Assembly (NCBI GenBank): GCA_036501365.1
Contig: DASYAL010000055.1
Location: 62,001-126,000, forward strand
Direction of reading: 5' to 3'
Origin: CAIKMD01 sp036501365
Lineage (GTDB): Bacteria > Pseudomonadota > Alphaproteobacteria > ATCC43930 > CGMCC-115725
DNA length: 64,000 nucleotides
In this document: piece after piece, positions 1-7,883 of the stretch
Layout: every line of letters starts with the position of its first letter
Position numbering within the stretch: the first letter of the stretch is position 1
Notes under the pieces: generated by a model
The model's input: the letters and a program-made list of their open reading frames with translations, nothing else
What the model was told of the DNA's origin: nothing
Databases searched by the model: none
Translations under genes and position numbers: made by a program

Positions 1-249
1 GCGGTTGACCAGGGCGTTGATCTGTCCCTCCGCGTCGCGCACCACGATGATTGGCACCTCGCCGATGAATGTCGTGCGGTAATCGCCGGGCTTGAGAATC
101 TCGGCGTCAAGGCAGAGGTAGTGCCAGGTCGGACCGCGGAAGATGCGCTCCATCTCCAGGCGATAGATGTCGGGATCGTGCATCACCCGGTAGGGTGCAC
201 GGGTGGGGCCTTCTTTCGGCCAGGCGATCAGGGGTTCATCGTTGTGCAT
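1..249 (-). CDS. Rieske-type aromatic ring-hydroxylating oxygenase, large subunit (N-terminal fragment)
   Basis: Only the first 83 codons are inside the window; the gene continues past base 1. The protein opens MHNDEPLIAWPKEGPTRAPY and has the N-terminal layout of ring-hydroxylating oxygenase alpha subunits: an 'IYRLEMERIFRGPTWHYLC' segment, then 'GDYRTTFIGEVPIIVVRD', ending at 'INALVNR', which in this family directly precedes the Rieske Cys-x-His motif. The start is the ATG at 247-249. A TGTCAA at 282-287 (TTGACA on the minus strand) could be a -35 element, but I see no good -10. The substrate cannot be told from this part. The family assignment rests on similarity of the N-terminus, since the cluster ligands lie outside the window. 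Confidence 0.8.
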   Translation of the reverse strand, partial: MHNDEPLIAWPKEGPTRAPYRVMHDPDIYRLEMERIFRGPTWHYLCLDAEILKPGDYRTTFIGEVPIIVVRDAEGQINALVNR

Positions 250-345
250 GATGGCCGAGCAAGCCATTGCCCGGCCGCTTCTGTCAAGGCGATCCCTACT
301 GAATCATAAGGCCCCGAAACATGCTAGATCGGCCGCAAGCGCGGG

Positions 346-1668
346 TCAGTCGCGCACCAGCCGCGCGGCGAAGAAACCATCGAGCCCGTCGATCTCGGCA
401 AGATGACAGGGCAGGGTGCGCACGTCGCCTTCGGCGCTGATGCACTCTTTGAGACCGCCGATCTCGGCGACCTCGACGGGCGCGCGCTTCACCGGCGCGC
501 CGCGGGCGAACAGCCGCTCGATCTGCTGCTTGCCCTCCTGTTGCTCGAGCGAGCAGGTGCAATAGACCAGCATCCCGCCCGAGGCGAGCATTTCGACCGC
601 GGCGTTGAGCAGCCGCTCTTGCACCGAGGCGAGCCGGCTCACGTCCTCGGGCGTCTTCAGATGCGGCACGTCGGGATGGCGCCGGATGGCGCCGGTCGCG
701 GTGCAGGGGGCGTCGAGCAGGACGTATTTCGCCGGCTCCGCCGGCCGCCACTGGATGGCGTCGGCGACTTGAGTTTCGGCGGCGAGATGGAGGCGTGCGA
801 GATTGGCGTTCAGACGCTCGATCCGCCGCGGCGAACGATCGAGCGCGATAACCTGGCCGCCGGCGGCGATGAGCTGCGCAGTCTTGCCGCCGGGCGCGGC
901 GCAGAGATCGAGCACGCTCTGATTGGCGATGTCGCCGAACAGTTTCGCCGGCAAGGCGGCTGCAGCGTCCTGCACCCACCACGCAGCTTCGTCATAGCCC
1001 GGAAGATTGGCGATCGGCCCGCCGGCCTGGCGGCGCAACGTGCCGGTCGTCAGCAGTACCGCGTCGAGCCGCTCGCGCCAGCGCTCCGGATTGCTGCGGA
1101 CGGAAATGTCGAGCGGCGCTTCGTGGAGATGCGCCAGGGCGATCGCACGCGCCGTCGCCTCGCCGTAAGCTTCGCTCCAATTGCGCCACAGCCAAGGCGG
1201 CACGTTGAGCCGTGCTTCGTCCTGGTTCGCGATCAGCGCGGCGCCTTCCTGACTGAGGCGGCGCAACACCGCATTGACGAGGCCTTTGTAGGAGAGGAAG
1301 CCGCGCGCCTCGGCGAGATCGACCGAGGTTGCGACCGCGGCATGCGGTGGCGTGCGCAAAAACAGAAGCTGTGCGAGGCCGAGGCGCAGCAAATCCTGCG
1401 TTGCCGCCGCGCGCGCCGGCAACGGCTTCTCGAGACAGTGCTCGATCAGCGCGTCGATCTGGCCGAGCCGTCGCAACACCGTCGCGACCAACAGCCGCGC
1501 GAAGGCGCGATCGCGCGCCGGCAATTCCGACATCGCCGGATGATCGTCGATCGCTTCATCAAGCGGATGTTTTTGGCGCAGCACGGCACCAATAAGATCG
1601 AGTGCGGCGCCGCGCGCGGAGACTGAACTAGATGTGCCTCGGACAGCAGACAAACTCGGCATCGACAT
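346..1668 (-). CDS. rsmB: 16S rRNA (cytosine-C5) methyltransferase, RsmB/Sun family
   Basis: A 440-residue protein with the two-part build of RsmB. Residues of about 15-150 form an NusB-like RNA-binding domain, including 'PARDRAFARLLVATVLRRLG'. The rest is a class I SAM-dependent methyltransferase. The SAM loop reads 'VLDLCAAPGGKTAQL'. The two cysteines of the m5C mechanism are visible: Cys322 in DAPC (motif IV) and Cys372 in the TCS motif VI. The family methylates a cytosine in 16S rRNA. The chosen start is the ATG at 1666-1668; a second ATG lies two codons in, and neither has a strong Shine-Dalgarno. It lies 76 bases downstream of the DTW gene on the same strand. Confidence 0.92.
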   Translation of the reverse strand: MSMPSLSAVRGTSSSVSARGAALDLIGAVLRQKHPLDEAIDDHPAMSELPARDRAFARLLVATVLRRLGQIDALIEHCLEKPLPARAAATQDLLRLGLAQLLFLRTPPHAAVATSVDLAEARGFLSYKGLVNAVLRRLSQEGAALIANQDEARLNVPPWLWRNWSEAYGEATARAIALAHLHEAPLDISVRSNPERWRERLDAVLLTTGTLRRQAGGPIANLPGYDEAAWWVQDAAAALPAKLFGDIANQSVLDLCAAPGGKTAQLIAAGGQVIALDRSPRRIERLNANLARLHLAAETQVADAIQWRPAEPAKYVLLDAPCTATGAIRRHPDVPHLKTPEDVSRLASVQERLLNAAVEMLASGGMLVYCTCSLEQQEGKQQIERLFARGAPVKRAPVEVAEIGGLKECISAEGDVRTLPCHLAEIDGLDGFFAARLVRD

Positions 1669-1744
1669 AAACTGGCGCTTGCCGCCGAGTGCTTCAATAC
1701 GTCTCTGGCGATCTTAGTTTGGCCGAAAAACAGCCCCAGTTCGG

Positions 1745-2410
1745 TCACTTTGGGCTTGTATGCAAAGCCCTGTATGCGTTGAGCATTCGCGCGAAGCTTA
1801 AGCCAAGCGCGGTCTCGATCTCCGGTTGATTGCCGAGCCGCGCCAGCGCCAGCGCCGCCGCCTCCAAAGTCGACAATCCCTCGCGTCGCGGTTCGCGGCG
1901 CAGCTTGCCGTAGCGCGACGGCTGCTTTGGGTTGAGCGCGAGGCGTCGACACTTCAGAACCCAAGGGTTGCGCCACCACAGGGTCTTGGCTTGGCTCCAG
2001 CTGCCGTCGAGCACGATCACCCCTTCGAGATCGGCCATCGCGCGCGCTTGCTCGGCGAGCGGCGCTCCCTTGCTGTCGAGGAGCGTTAGCTCGCGCTCGC
2101 GCGGCAAGGTCGCCGCGCTGGTGGCGCCGAGATAAAGCACCGCCCAGCGTTTGGGCTCGGCTGGGCAGCCGAGCGCCTTGGCGAGGCTCGGCCAGCTCAG
2201 ACCAATCTTGAGCACCGCCTTGCGCAGGTGCAGAACAGTCAGCCGCGCGGTGCCGAGCTCACGATCCTGTTCCTGAGGATGCTGAAGGATCAGCAGCGCG
2301 ATGCGGTTGTCGAGCGGCTCGATCGCGCCGCAGATGCAGAGCGTCGGCGGCTTGGCACAGCGCGGGCAATCCGTGGCCACAGCCGCGGCGGTTGAATGGG
2401 GATCGGTCAT
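1745..2410 (-). CDS. DTW-domain protein, probable tRNA-uridine aminocarboxypropyltransferase
   Basis: A 221-residue protein. The N-terminus holds a cysteine cluster, CPRCAKPPTLCIC, typical of bacterial DTW proteins. The signature segment is LDGSWSQAKTLWWRNPWV, where the family usually has D-[TGS]-x-W. Members such as TapT/YfiP attach a 3-amino-3-carboxypropyl group from SAM to uridine in tRNA. The frame stays open upstream to 2545, but the start at 2408-2410 (MTDPHS) is preferred, because the upstream residues are arginine-rich and unlike the family. It is divergent from the SDHAF4-like gene, 79 bases away. The substrate position in tRNA is inferred from the family only. Confidence 0.85.
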   Translation of the reverse strand: MTDPHSTAAAVATDCPRCAKPPTLCICGAIEPLDNRIALLILQHPQEQDRELGTARLTVLHLRKAVLKIGLSWPSLAKALGCPAEPKRWAVLYLGATSAATLPRERELTLLDSKGAPLAEQARAMADLEGVIVLDGSWSQAKTLWWRNPWVLKCRRLALNPKQPSRYGKLRREPRREGLSTLEAAALALARLGNQPEIETALGLSFARMLNAYRALHTSPK

Positions 2411-2489
2411 GCGGTCGCTATAGGCGCGAGCGCCGACGGTCGCAAGCGAGCCTCTGGCGCGCGCGGCGCGCCGGCGCCATAGTGGCGGC

Positions 2490-2645
2490 ATGTCCGATTC
2501 GAAGGATCGTCCCGACGGCAGCAAGACAGCGCCGGACAAGCCCAAATCGGCGCCCGCGCGCGAGCGTGAGATCGGCGGCCCGAAAGGGCCGGAGCCGACA
2601 CGCTACGGCGACTGGGAAATCAACGGCCGCTGCACGGATTTCTAG
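2490..2645 (+). CDS. DUF1674 protein, succinate dehydrogenase assembly factor 4 (SDHAF4)-like
   Basis: A 51-residue protein that starts MSDSKDRPDGSK and ends with the family's highly conserved C-terminus, GGPKGPEPTRYGDWEINGR followed by CTDF. In mitochondria SDHAF4 binds the free flavinated SdhA subunit and helps assemble complex II; alphaproteobacterial homologues are thought to do the same. The N-terminal half is low-complexity and charged. It sits between the divergent DTW gene and the SDR gene 23 bases downstream. No sdh genes are in this window. The assignment rests on the conserved C-terminal motif, which is nearly diagnostic. Confidence 0.88.
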   Translation: MSDSKDRPDGSKTAPDKPKSAPAREREIGGPKGPEPTRYGDWEINGRCTDF

Positions 2646-2668
2646 AGCTCCAACGACAGGATCGCGCG

Positions 2669-3373
2669 ATGGCCGATTTTCGCGAGCGCCATGTGGTCGT
2701 GACCGGCGGAACCGGTGCGCTCGGCACTGCCGTCGTCGCCGAATTGCTCGCAGGCGGCGCCATCTGCCATGTGCCGTATTACATCGATGCCGAAGAGCAG
2801 AGCTTCGCGCATCGCAACAATCCGCGCGTGAAGCTGATCAGCGGCGCCAATCTCGCTTCGCAGACGGTGGTGTCGCGGCTCTATCAGAGCGTGCCGAAGC
2901 TCTGGGCGTCGATCCATCTCGCTGGCGGCTTCTCTGCCGCGCCCGTAGCCGAGATCGACGAGGCCGAGTTGATGGGGATGCTCCGCACCAATCTCGTCAC
3001 CTGCTTCCTTTGCTGCTCTGCCGCGGTCGGCGCGATCCGCCGCGCCAGCGGCGGCGGCCGCATCGTCAACGTCGCGGCACGGCCGGCGCTCGAGCCGCGG
3101 CTCGGCGCCGGCGCGGCCGCCTACACTGCGGCGAAGGCCGGCGTCGCGGCGCTGACCCAGGCGCTTGCGGCCGAGGTGCTGGGCGAAAGCATCCTCGTCA
3201 ATGCGATCGCGCCATCGACCCTCGACACCGAGGCCAATCGCAAAGCGATGCCGCGCGCCGATCATACGCTCTGGCCCAACCCTGCCGATGTCGCCGCGGT
3301 GATCTGCCATCTCGCCTCGCCGACCAATCGTCTCACCAGCGGCGCGATCATTCCCGTCTACGGCCGCGCTTAA
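2669..3373 (+). CDS. short-chain dehydrogenase/reductase (SDR) with an atypical active site
   Basis: A 234-residue SDR. The cofactor motif TGGTGALG is near residue 12, and the Tyr-Lys pair is present as YTAAK. The catalytic serine is not where expected: the strand that normally reads 'IVNVSS' or 'IVNVGS' is 'IVNVAARPALEP', so alanine replaces it. The loop before the tyrosine is also about two residues longer than usual. The C-terminus 'LTSGAIIPVYGRA' matches the family's substrate-loop end. The substrate is unknown. It follows the SDHAF4-like gene by 23 bases, so the two may be co-transcribed. Confidence 0.85.
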   Translation: MADFRERHVVVTGGTGALGTAVVAELLAGGAICHVPYYIDAEEQSFAHRNNPRVKLISGANLASQTVVSRLYQSVPKLWASIHLAGGFSAAPVAEIDEAELMGMLRTNLVTCFLCCSAAVGAIRRASGGGRIVNVAARPALEPRLGAGAAAYTAAKAGVAALTQALAAEVLGESILVNAIAPSTLDTEANRKAMPRADHTLWPNPADVAAVICHLASPTNRLTSGAIIPVYGRA

Positions 3374-3390
3374 GCCAGGCATCGCGGCAA

Positions 3391-3420
3391 AGAAAAAGCC
3401 CGGCAGCGGACTGCCGGGCT
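3391..3420 (-). terminator. intrinsic terminator for the Bax-inhibitor-1 gene
   Basis: A perfect 10-base-pair stem (AGCCCGGCAG at 3397-3406 with CTGCCGGGCT at 3411-3420) and a 4-base loop. On the minus strand it is followed by TTTTTCT, giving a U-tract. It lies 20 bases past the stop of the minus-strand gene at 3441. It may also help to stop the plus-strand SDR transcript arriving from the other side. Confidence 0.85.
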
Positions 3421-3440
3421 GCTGCGAATGAAACGCCGGA

Positions 3441-4166
3441 CTAGTTGCGGCGGTTGCCCATCAACTGCATCAGCATCAGGAACAGATTGATGAAGTCGAG
3501 ATAAAGACGGAGCGCACCCATAATCGCCTTCTTGCCGGCGATGACGGCGCTGTCGCCTTCCCAATACATTTCTTTGATCTGCTGCGTGTCCCAGGCGGTG
3601 AGGCCGGTGAAGACGAGCACACCGATCACCGAAATCGCGAATTGCATCGCGGCCGAATGCAGGAACATATTCACGAGCGAGGCAATGATGATGCCGATGA
3701 GACCCATGAAGAGGAACGAGCCGAAGCCGGCGAGATCGCGCTTGGTGGTGTAGCCGTAGAGACTCGTTGCCAGGAAGGTCGCCGCGGTGATGAAGAACAC
3801 CTGCGCGATGCTGGCGCCGGTATAGACGAGGAACAATCCCGCGAGGGACAAGCCGACTAGCGCGGCATAGCCCCAGAAGGTTGCCTGCGCGGCGCCGAGG
3901 CTCATGCTCTGGATCTTGAAGCTCAAGAGCAGCACTAGGCCCAGCGGCGCGAAGATGATGATCCAGAACAGTGCCGGCGTCTGCACCAGCGACTGATAGA
4001 CGCCAGTTGCTTGCGCGAAATAGGCGACGAGCCCGGTCAAGGCGAGGCCGCCGGCCATGTAGTTGTAGACACGCAGCATGTAGTTCCGCAGGCCGACATC
4101 GATGCCGACTTGCGGAATCGCTGTGTTGGCGCTTGCCGACCAGCGGTTGTTGGAATCGTATGACAT
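3441..4166 (-). CDS. Bax inhibitor-1/YccA family membrane protein
   Basis: A 241-residue, almost wholly hydrophobic protein with about seven transmembrane segments. It has features of the BI-1 family: the first helix region 'RNYMLRVYNYMAGGLALTG', the middle 'YGYTTKRDLAGFGSFLFMG', and the C-terminal 'ALRLYLDFINLFLMLMQLMG', a hallmark segment. Family members are inner-membrane proteins tied to stress tolerance, and some act as pH-sensitive calcium leak channels. The start is the ATG at 4164-4166, which has a GGGGG ribosome-binding run just upstream; the frame is open further upstream, but that part does not resemble the family. A strong terminator follows the gene. Confidence 0.9.
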   Translation of the reverse strand: MSYDSNNRWSASANTAIPQVGIDVGLRNYMLRVYNYMAGGLALTGLVAYFAQATGVYQSLVQTPALFWIIIFAPLGLVLLLSFKIQSMSLGAAQATFWGYAALVGLSLAGLFLVYTGASIAQVFFITAATFLATSLYGYTTKRDLAGFGSFLFMGLIGIIIASLVNMFLHSAAMQFAISVIGVLVFTGLTAWDTQQIKEMYWEGDSAVIAGKKAIMGALRLYLDFINLFLMLMQLMGNRRN

Positions 4167-4314
4167 TGGGAAACCCCCGTGAGAGGCATAAGAAGGGCTG
4201 GCCAGGATATTGGCAGGTTCGGCAGCGAATTCAATGCCGCTGCCGGGACGGTGTCGCACCATCCTGCCAGGATTTCAGCCGTTTTTCGGTTAAAATCGCT
4301 GTCATGGGAGGAAA

Positions 4315-5949
4315 ATGGCCATGAAAAACGGCTTTGACTACATCATCGTCGGCGCCGGCTCCGCCGGCTGCACGTTGGCGAGTCGCCTGACCGAGGACGC
4401 GGGAATCCGTGTGCTGATCCTCGAAGCCGGCGGCTGGGACAAGGATCCGTGGCTACACATTCCCCTCGCCTGGGGCCGCAACGTGCTGCAGCGGCGCGCC
4501 GATTGGATGTATTCGAGCGAGCCTGAGGCCGGTACGGCCCAGCGCAGCATCGCCATCAATCGCGGCAAGGTGATCGGCGGCTCGTCCTCGATCAACGGTC
4601 TTGCCTATGTACGCGGCCATCGCGGCGATTACGACCGCTGGGCCGAGGCGGGTCTCGACCACTGGTCTTACGCGCATGTGCTGCCCTATTTCCGGCGGCA
4701 GGAACATTGGCAGGGCGGCGCCAGCACTTATCGCGGCGGCGACGGGCCGCTCCATACGATCGTTCCGCAATCGAGCGATCCGATCAACGATGCCATCCTC
4801 GAAGCCGGTGCGCGCGCTGGCTTCCCCTTCACCGAGGATTACAACGGCGCGCAGCAGGAAGGCTTTTGCCGTAGCCAGTCGACGATCAAGGACGGCAGGC
4901 GCTGCAGCGCCGCCGTCGCCTATCTTCATCCGGCGCTCGCTCGCGGCAGCGCCATCACCGTCGAGACCGAGGCGCTGGCGCGGTGCGTGCTGTTCGATGG
5001 CGCGCGTGCCGTCGGCATCGAATACGCGCAGCGCGGCGAGATCAAGACCGCGCGCGCGGAGCGCGAAGTGATCTTGTCCGGCGGCGCGATCAACTCGCCG
5101 CAGCTGTTGATGCTCTCCGGCATCGGCGATGGCGACGAGCTGCGCCGTCACGGCATCGCCGTGACGCTGCACCAGCCGCAAGTCGGCAAGAATCTGCAGG
5201 ATCACATGGGCGCGTCGGTCGACATGATCCGCACCGAGCCGGGCCCGCTACAGCAAGCACTGCGCCTCGACCGCATCGCGCTGCATCTCGCCCGCGCGCA
5301 TTTCTTCGGCACCGGCCCGGCGGCGACGGTCATGAACAACGTGCAGGCCTATCTTAAAAGCGACCCAGCGGAAAAAATGCCCGACGTGCAGTTCCTGTTC
5401 CGCGTCGCGCCGCTCGATGCCGGCCCTTATCTGTTCAAGCCCGCTTATCTCGATGGCTACGGTGTGCGCGCGGTGGTACTGCGGCCGGAAAGCCGCGGTC
5501 GCCTCGCGCTCGCCTCGGCCGATCCGCAGGCGCCGATCCGGATCGAGCCGAATTTCTTTTCCCGCGACAAGGATCTGAAAACCATCCGCGACGGCCTGCG
5601 CATGGCGCGTGAGGTGTTCGCGCAAGCGCCGCTCAAGCGCTTCGGCGGCGTCGAGAGCGCGCCGGGCAAGGACCAGCGCGACGATGCCGCATTCGATGCC
5701 CATATCCGCGCGACCGCGACCACGGTCTATCACCCGCTCGGCACCTGCAAGATGGGCGGCGCGCGCGACGAGACCGCGGTGGTCGATCCGGAGTTGCGCT
5801 TGAAGGGCATCGACGGCTTGCGCGTCGTCGATGCCTCGGTGATGCCCGATCTCGTCGGCGGGAATATCAACGCGCCGGTGATCATGATCGCCGAGAAAGC
5901 CGCCGACATGATTCGCGGCCGACCGCCGCTCGCCCCGCTCAACATCTGA
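4315..5949 (+). CDS. GMC family FAD-dependent oxidoreductase (choline dehydrogenase-like)
   Basis: A 544-residue flavoenzyme. The N-terminal FAD motif is IVGAGSAGCTLASRL (glycines at residues 13, 15 and 18). It is followed by 'LEAGGWDKDPWLHIPLAWG' and the GMC signature 'GKVIGGSSSINGLAYVRGH'. The C-terminal catalytic region has YHPLGTCKMGG, with the likely catalytic His473, and 'GNINAPVIMIAEKAADMI', with Asn519 at the second active-site position. GMC enzymes oxidise alcohols and pass electrons to quinone or oxygen; the substrate here is not clear. Two ATGs (4315, 4321) both sit after a GGGAGG site and either could be used. It is a single gene, divergent from the BI-1 gene. Confidence 0.88.
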   Translation: MAMKNGFDYIIVGAGSAGCTLASRLTEDAGIRVLILEAGGWDKDPWLHIPLAWGRNVLQRRADWMYSSEPEAGTAQRSIAINRGKVIGGSSSINGLAYVRGHRGDYDRWAEAGLDHWSYAHVLPYFRRQEHWQGGASTYRGGDGPLHTIVPQSSDPINDAILEAGARAGFPFTEDYNGAQQEGFCRSQSTIKDGRRCSAAVAYLHPALARGSAITVETEALARCVLFDGARAVGIEYAQRGEIKTARAEREVILSGGAINSPQLLMLSGIGDGDELRRHGIAVTLHQPQVGKNLQDHMGASVDMIRTEPGPLQQALRLDRIALHLARAHFFGTGPAATVMNNVQAYLKSDPAEKMPDVQFLFRVAPLDAGPYLFKPAYLDGYGVRAVVLRPESRGRLALASADPQAPIRIEPNFFSRDKDLKTIRDGLRMAREVFAQAPLKRFGGVESAPGKDQRDDAAFDAHIRATATTVYHPLGTCKMGGARDETAVVDPELRLKGIDGLRVVDASVMPDLVGGNINAPVIMIAEKAADMIRGRPPLAPLNI

Positions 5950-5990
5950 GCGAAAAGCGAATCGCGTTGACTCGGCGGCCTCGAGCATGG

Positions 5991-6012
5991 TATTTAACCA
6001 TTTAGTTAAATA
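5991..6012. promoter_or_regulatory. palindromic operator of the ArsR-family regulator
   Basis: A perfect inverted repeat with 8-base arms, TATTTAAC (5991-5998) and GTTAAATA (6005-6012), around a 6-base spacer. It ends 11 bases before the regulator's start codon. It is strikingly AT-rich in a GC-rich region. This size and placement fit an ArsR-family dimer site, so autorepression of the three-gene operon is the likely role (inference). Confidence 0.75.
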
Positions 6013-6023
6013 AATGAGCGACC

Positions 6024-6368
6024 GTGGCACAGCAGCCTCCTCTCGATAGCGTCTTCGGCGCTTTGGCCGATCCGACGCGGCGCGCGATCGTCGAACGGCT
6101 AATGGCGCGTGGCGAGGCGGCCGCCGGCGATATCGCGGGGAATTTCGCGATCAGCTTTCCGGCGATCTCGCGCCATTTGCGCGTGCTCGAGGCCGCCGGC
6201 CTTATTGAGCGCCGGGCCGAGCGGCAGAAGCGCCTCGTGCGCGCGCGGCCCGAAGCGCTCGCTTTGGCGCAATCATGGATCGAGCGGCAGCGCGCGCATT
6301 GGAATGCCGCGCTCGACCGCCTCGAGGCGGCTCTCGCGGCCGAAACGGAGAAGGGGAGCAAGACATGA
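6024..6368 (+). CDS. ArsR-family winged-helix transcriptional regulator
   Basis: A 114-residue regulator starting at a GTG. It opens with the typical 'VFGALADPTRRAIVERLMARGE'. The recognition helix segment is 'ISFPAISRHLRVLEAAGLI', and the wing is 'ERRAERQKRLVRARPEAL'. There are no metal-binding cysteines, so it belongs to the non-metal subgroup usually paired with an SRPBCC (AHSA1-like) protein. That partner is present here, overlapping by four bases. The ATG at 6014 is out of frame and meets a stop after 11 codons. A palindrome just upstream is the likely binding site. The ligand is unknown. Confidence 0.9.
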   Translation: MAQQPPLDSVFGALADPTRRAIVERLMARGEAAAGDIAGNFAISFPAISRHLRVLEAAGLIERRAERQKRLVRARPEALALAQSWIERQRAHWNAALDRLEAALAAETEKGSKT

Positions 6369-6808
6369 GCGACGACGTGTTGCAGATCGAGCGTCTGATC
6401 GCCGCGCCACCCGAGCGCGTTTTCGCGCATTGGGTCGAGCCGGCGCTGCTCGTCAAATGGTGGGGACCCGAAGGCTACGACATTCCGGCAAAGTCGCTCG
6501 ATCCGCGACCCGGCGGCGAGTGGCGCACGACGATGCGCTCGCCCGACGGCAAGCGCATGACGGTGAGCGGGGTTTATCGCGCGATCGAGACGCCCAAGCG
6601 GCTGGTCTTCACCTGGGCCTGGGAAGACGAGCATGGCGCGCGCGGTCAAGAGACCGAGGTCACGGTCGCGTTCGCGCCGGCGCCGGGCGGCACCAAGCTC
6701 ACCATCACCCAGCGCGCTTTCGCCACGGCCGACAGCCGCGATCAGCATCAGCGCGGCTGGAACTCGACGCTCAACTGCCTCGCCAAGCTTCTGGAAGGAG
6801 GGATGTGA
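6365..6808 (+). CDS. SRPBCC (AHSA1-like) ligand-binding protein
   Basis: A 147-residue protein. It begins MSDDVLQIERLIAAPPERVF and has the AHSA1/CalC signature 'FAHWVEPALLVKWWGPEGY'. It ends with the long C-terminal helix region 'HQRGWNSTLNCLAKLLEG'. These START-like domains form a deep hydrophobic pocket. Partners of small ArsR regulators are thought to bind or shield a ligand, but the ligand is unknown. The start at 6365 overlaps the regulator's stop (ATGA). A longer open frame from 6275 is read through the regulator and is not used. Confidence 0.9.
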   Translation: MSDDVLQIERLIAAPPERVFAHWVEPALLVKWWGPEGYDIPAKSLDPRPGGEWRTTMRSPDGKRMTVSGVYRAIETPKRLVFTWAWEDEHGARGQETEVTVAFAPAPGGTKLTITQRAFATADSRDQHQRGWNSTLNCLAKLLEGGM

Positions 6809-6811
6809 CCC

Positions 6812-7459
6812 ATGGCAACCGTGGAAATTCTCGGCTTCGCACCATCGAGCTATACGCGTGTCGCGCGCATGACCTGCGAGGAAAAGGGCGTGCCCTATGA
6901 GCTGAAGCAATTTGCGCCCCATGCGCCCGAGGTGCTGGCAATCCATCCTTTCGGCAAGATCCCGGCGCTGCGCCATGGCGATTTCACGCTCTGCGAATCG
7001 AAAGCGATCGCCGACTACATCGACCGCGCTTTCGACGGTCCGCCGCTCTTTCCGGCCGATCCGCGCGAGCGCGCCCGCGCCGAGCAATGGGTCTCGATTG
7101 TCAACACGATGGTCGATCCGGTGATGATCCGCACTTATCTCTTCGGCTATTTCTTCCCCAAGACCGAGGACGGTAAGCCGAACCGCGCGGCGATCGACGG
7201 CGCGCTGCCGGCGCTCCGCGAGCAGATGTCGATTCTCGACAAGGCGGTGGCGCCGACAGGTCACCTTGCCGGCGACCGCTTCAGCTTTGCCGACATCAAC
7301 CTGATGGTGATCCTCTATTACGCGAAGATGTTCCCCGAAGGCGCCGACGCGCTGGCCAGCGCAAAAACGCTCGCCGCTTATTACGAGCGGCACGCCGTGC
7401 GGCCGAGCTTCAAGAACACGATCCCGCCACCGCCGCCACCGCGGCAGGCGAAAGGCTGA
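6812..7459 (+). CDS. glutathione S-transferase family protein
   Basis: A 215-residue two-domain GST. The N-terminal thioredoxin-like half has 'SSYTRVARMTCEEKGVPYEL' and the cis-proline and Glu-Ser glutathione-binding elements 'HPFGKIPALRHGDFTLCESKAIADYI'. The helical half follows from about residue 90, with the conserved 'FSFADINLMVILYY'. The C-terminus ends in a proline run (PPPPPPRQAKG). It starts three bases after the SRPBCC stop and so completes a three-gene operon under the ArsR regulator. That grouping suggests a response to an electrophilic or otherwise conjugated small molecule (inference). Confidence 0.88.
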   Translation: MATVEILGFAPSSYTRVARMTCEEKGVPYELKQFAPHAPEVLAIHPFGKIPALRHGDFTLCESKAIADYIDRAFDGPPLFPADPRERARAEQWVSIVNTMVDPVMIRTYLFGYFFPKTEDGKPNRAAIDGALPALREQMSILDKAVAPTGHLAGDRFSFADINLMVILYYAKMFPEGADALASAKTLAAYYERHAVRPSFKNTIPPPPPPRQAKG

Positions 7460-7537
7460 CCCGCGCCCCGCGATGGCGATATCGGCGCGCTTTATCCCTC
7501 GTGTGCTAAGCTCAAGCCGAAACTGGGGAGACCCGCT

Positions 7538-7867
7538 ATGACGCGTATCCGCTCGTTCCTCACCGCCGCAACCGTGACCGCATTTTCCACGCTGCCTGCC
7601 CTGGCCCAGCAAACGGGAAATACCGCGCCGCCCGATTATGGCTACCATCGCCACATGTATATGTGGCACGGATTCATCGGGCCGATCGTCTGGATCATCG
7701 TGATCTTCGGCTTGGTCGCGCTCTTCACGCGCTTCGGCTTCTGGGGGCGCCACGGCTATCGCTATCACCGGATGGGCGGTGCCCTCGACATCCTCGAGGA
7801 GCGTTTCGCGCGCGGCGAGATCGATAAGGCCGAGTTCGAGGAAAAGCGCAAATTTCTGACGCGTTGA
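7538..7867 (+). CDS. small exported or membrane protein with a C-terminal SHOCT domain
   Basis: A 109-residue protein. Residues 1-23 look like a signal peptide with a possible cut after ALA. Residues of about 44-66 form one transmembrane helix (GPIVWIIVIFGLVALFTRFG). Residues of about 80-108 are a SHOCT motif, ALDILEERFARGEIDKAEF followed by EEKRKFL. A Tyr/His/Met-rich stretch (YGYHRHMYMWHG) precedes the helix and may bind metal. SHOCT motifs are short oligomerisation or docking elements at the ends of membrane proteins. The function is unknown. It is convergent with DoxX, 16 bases away. Confidence 0.75.
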   Translation: MTRIRSFLTAATVTAFSTLPALAQQTGNTAPPDYGYHRHMYMWHGFIGPIVWIIVIFGLVALFTRFGFWGRHGYRYHRMGGALDILEERFARGEIDKAEFEEKRKFLTR

Positions 7868-7883
7868 TCCTCGCGTCGCGTGG

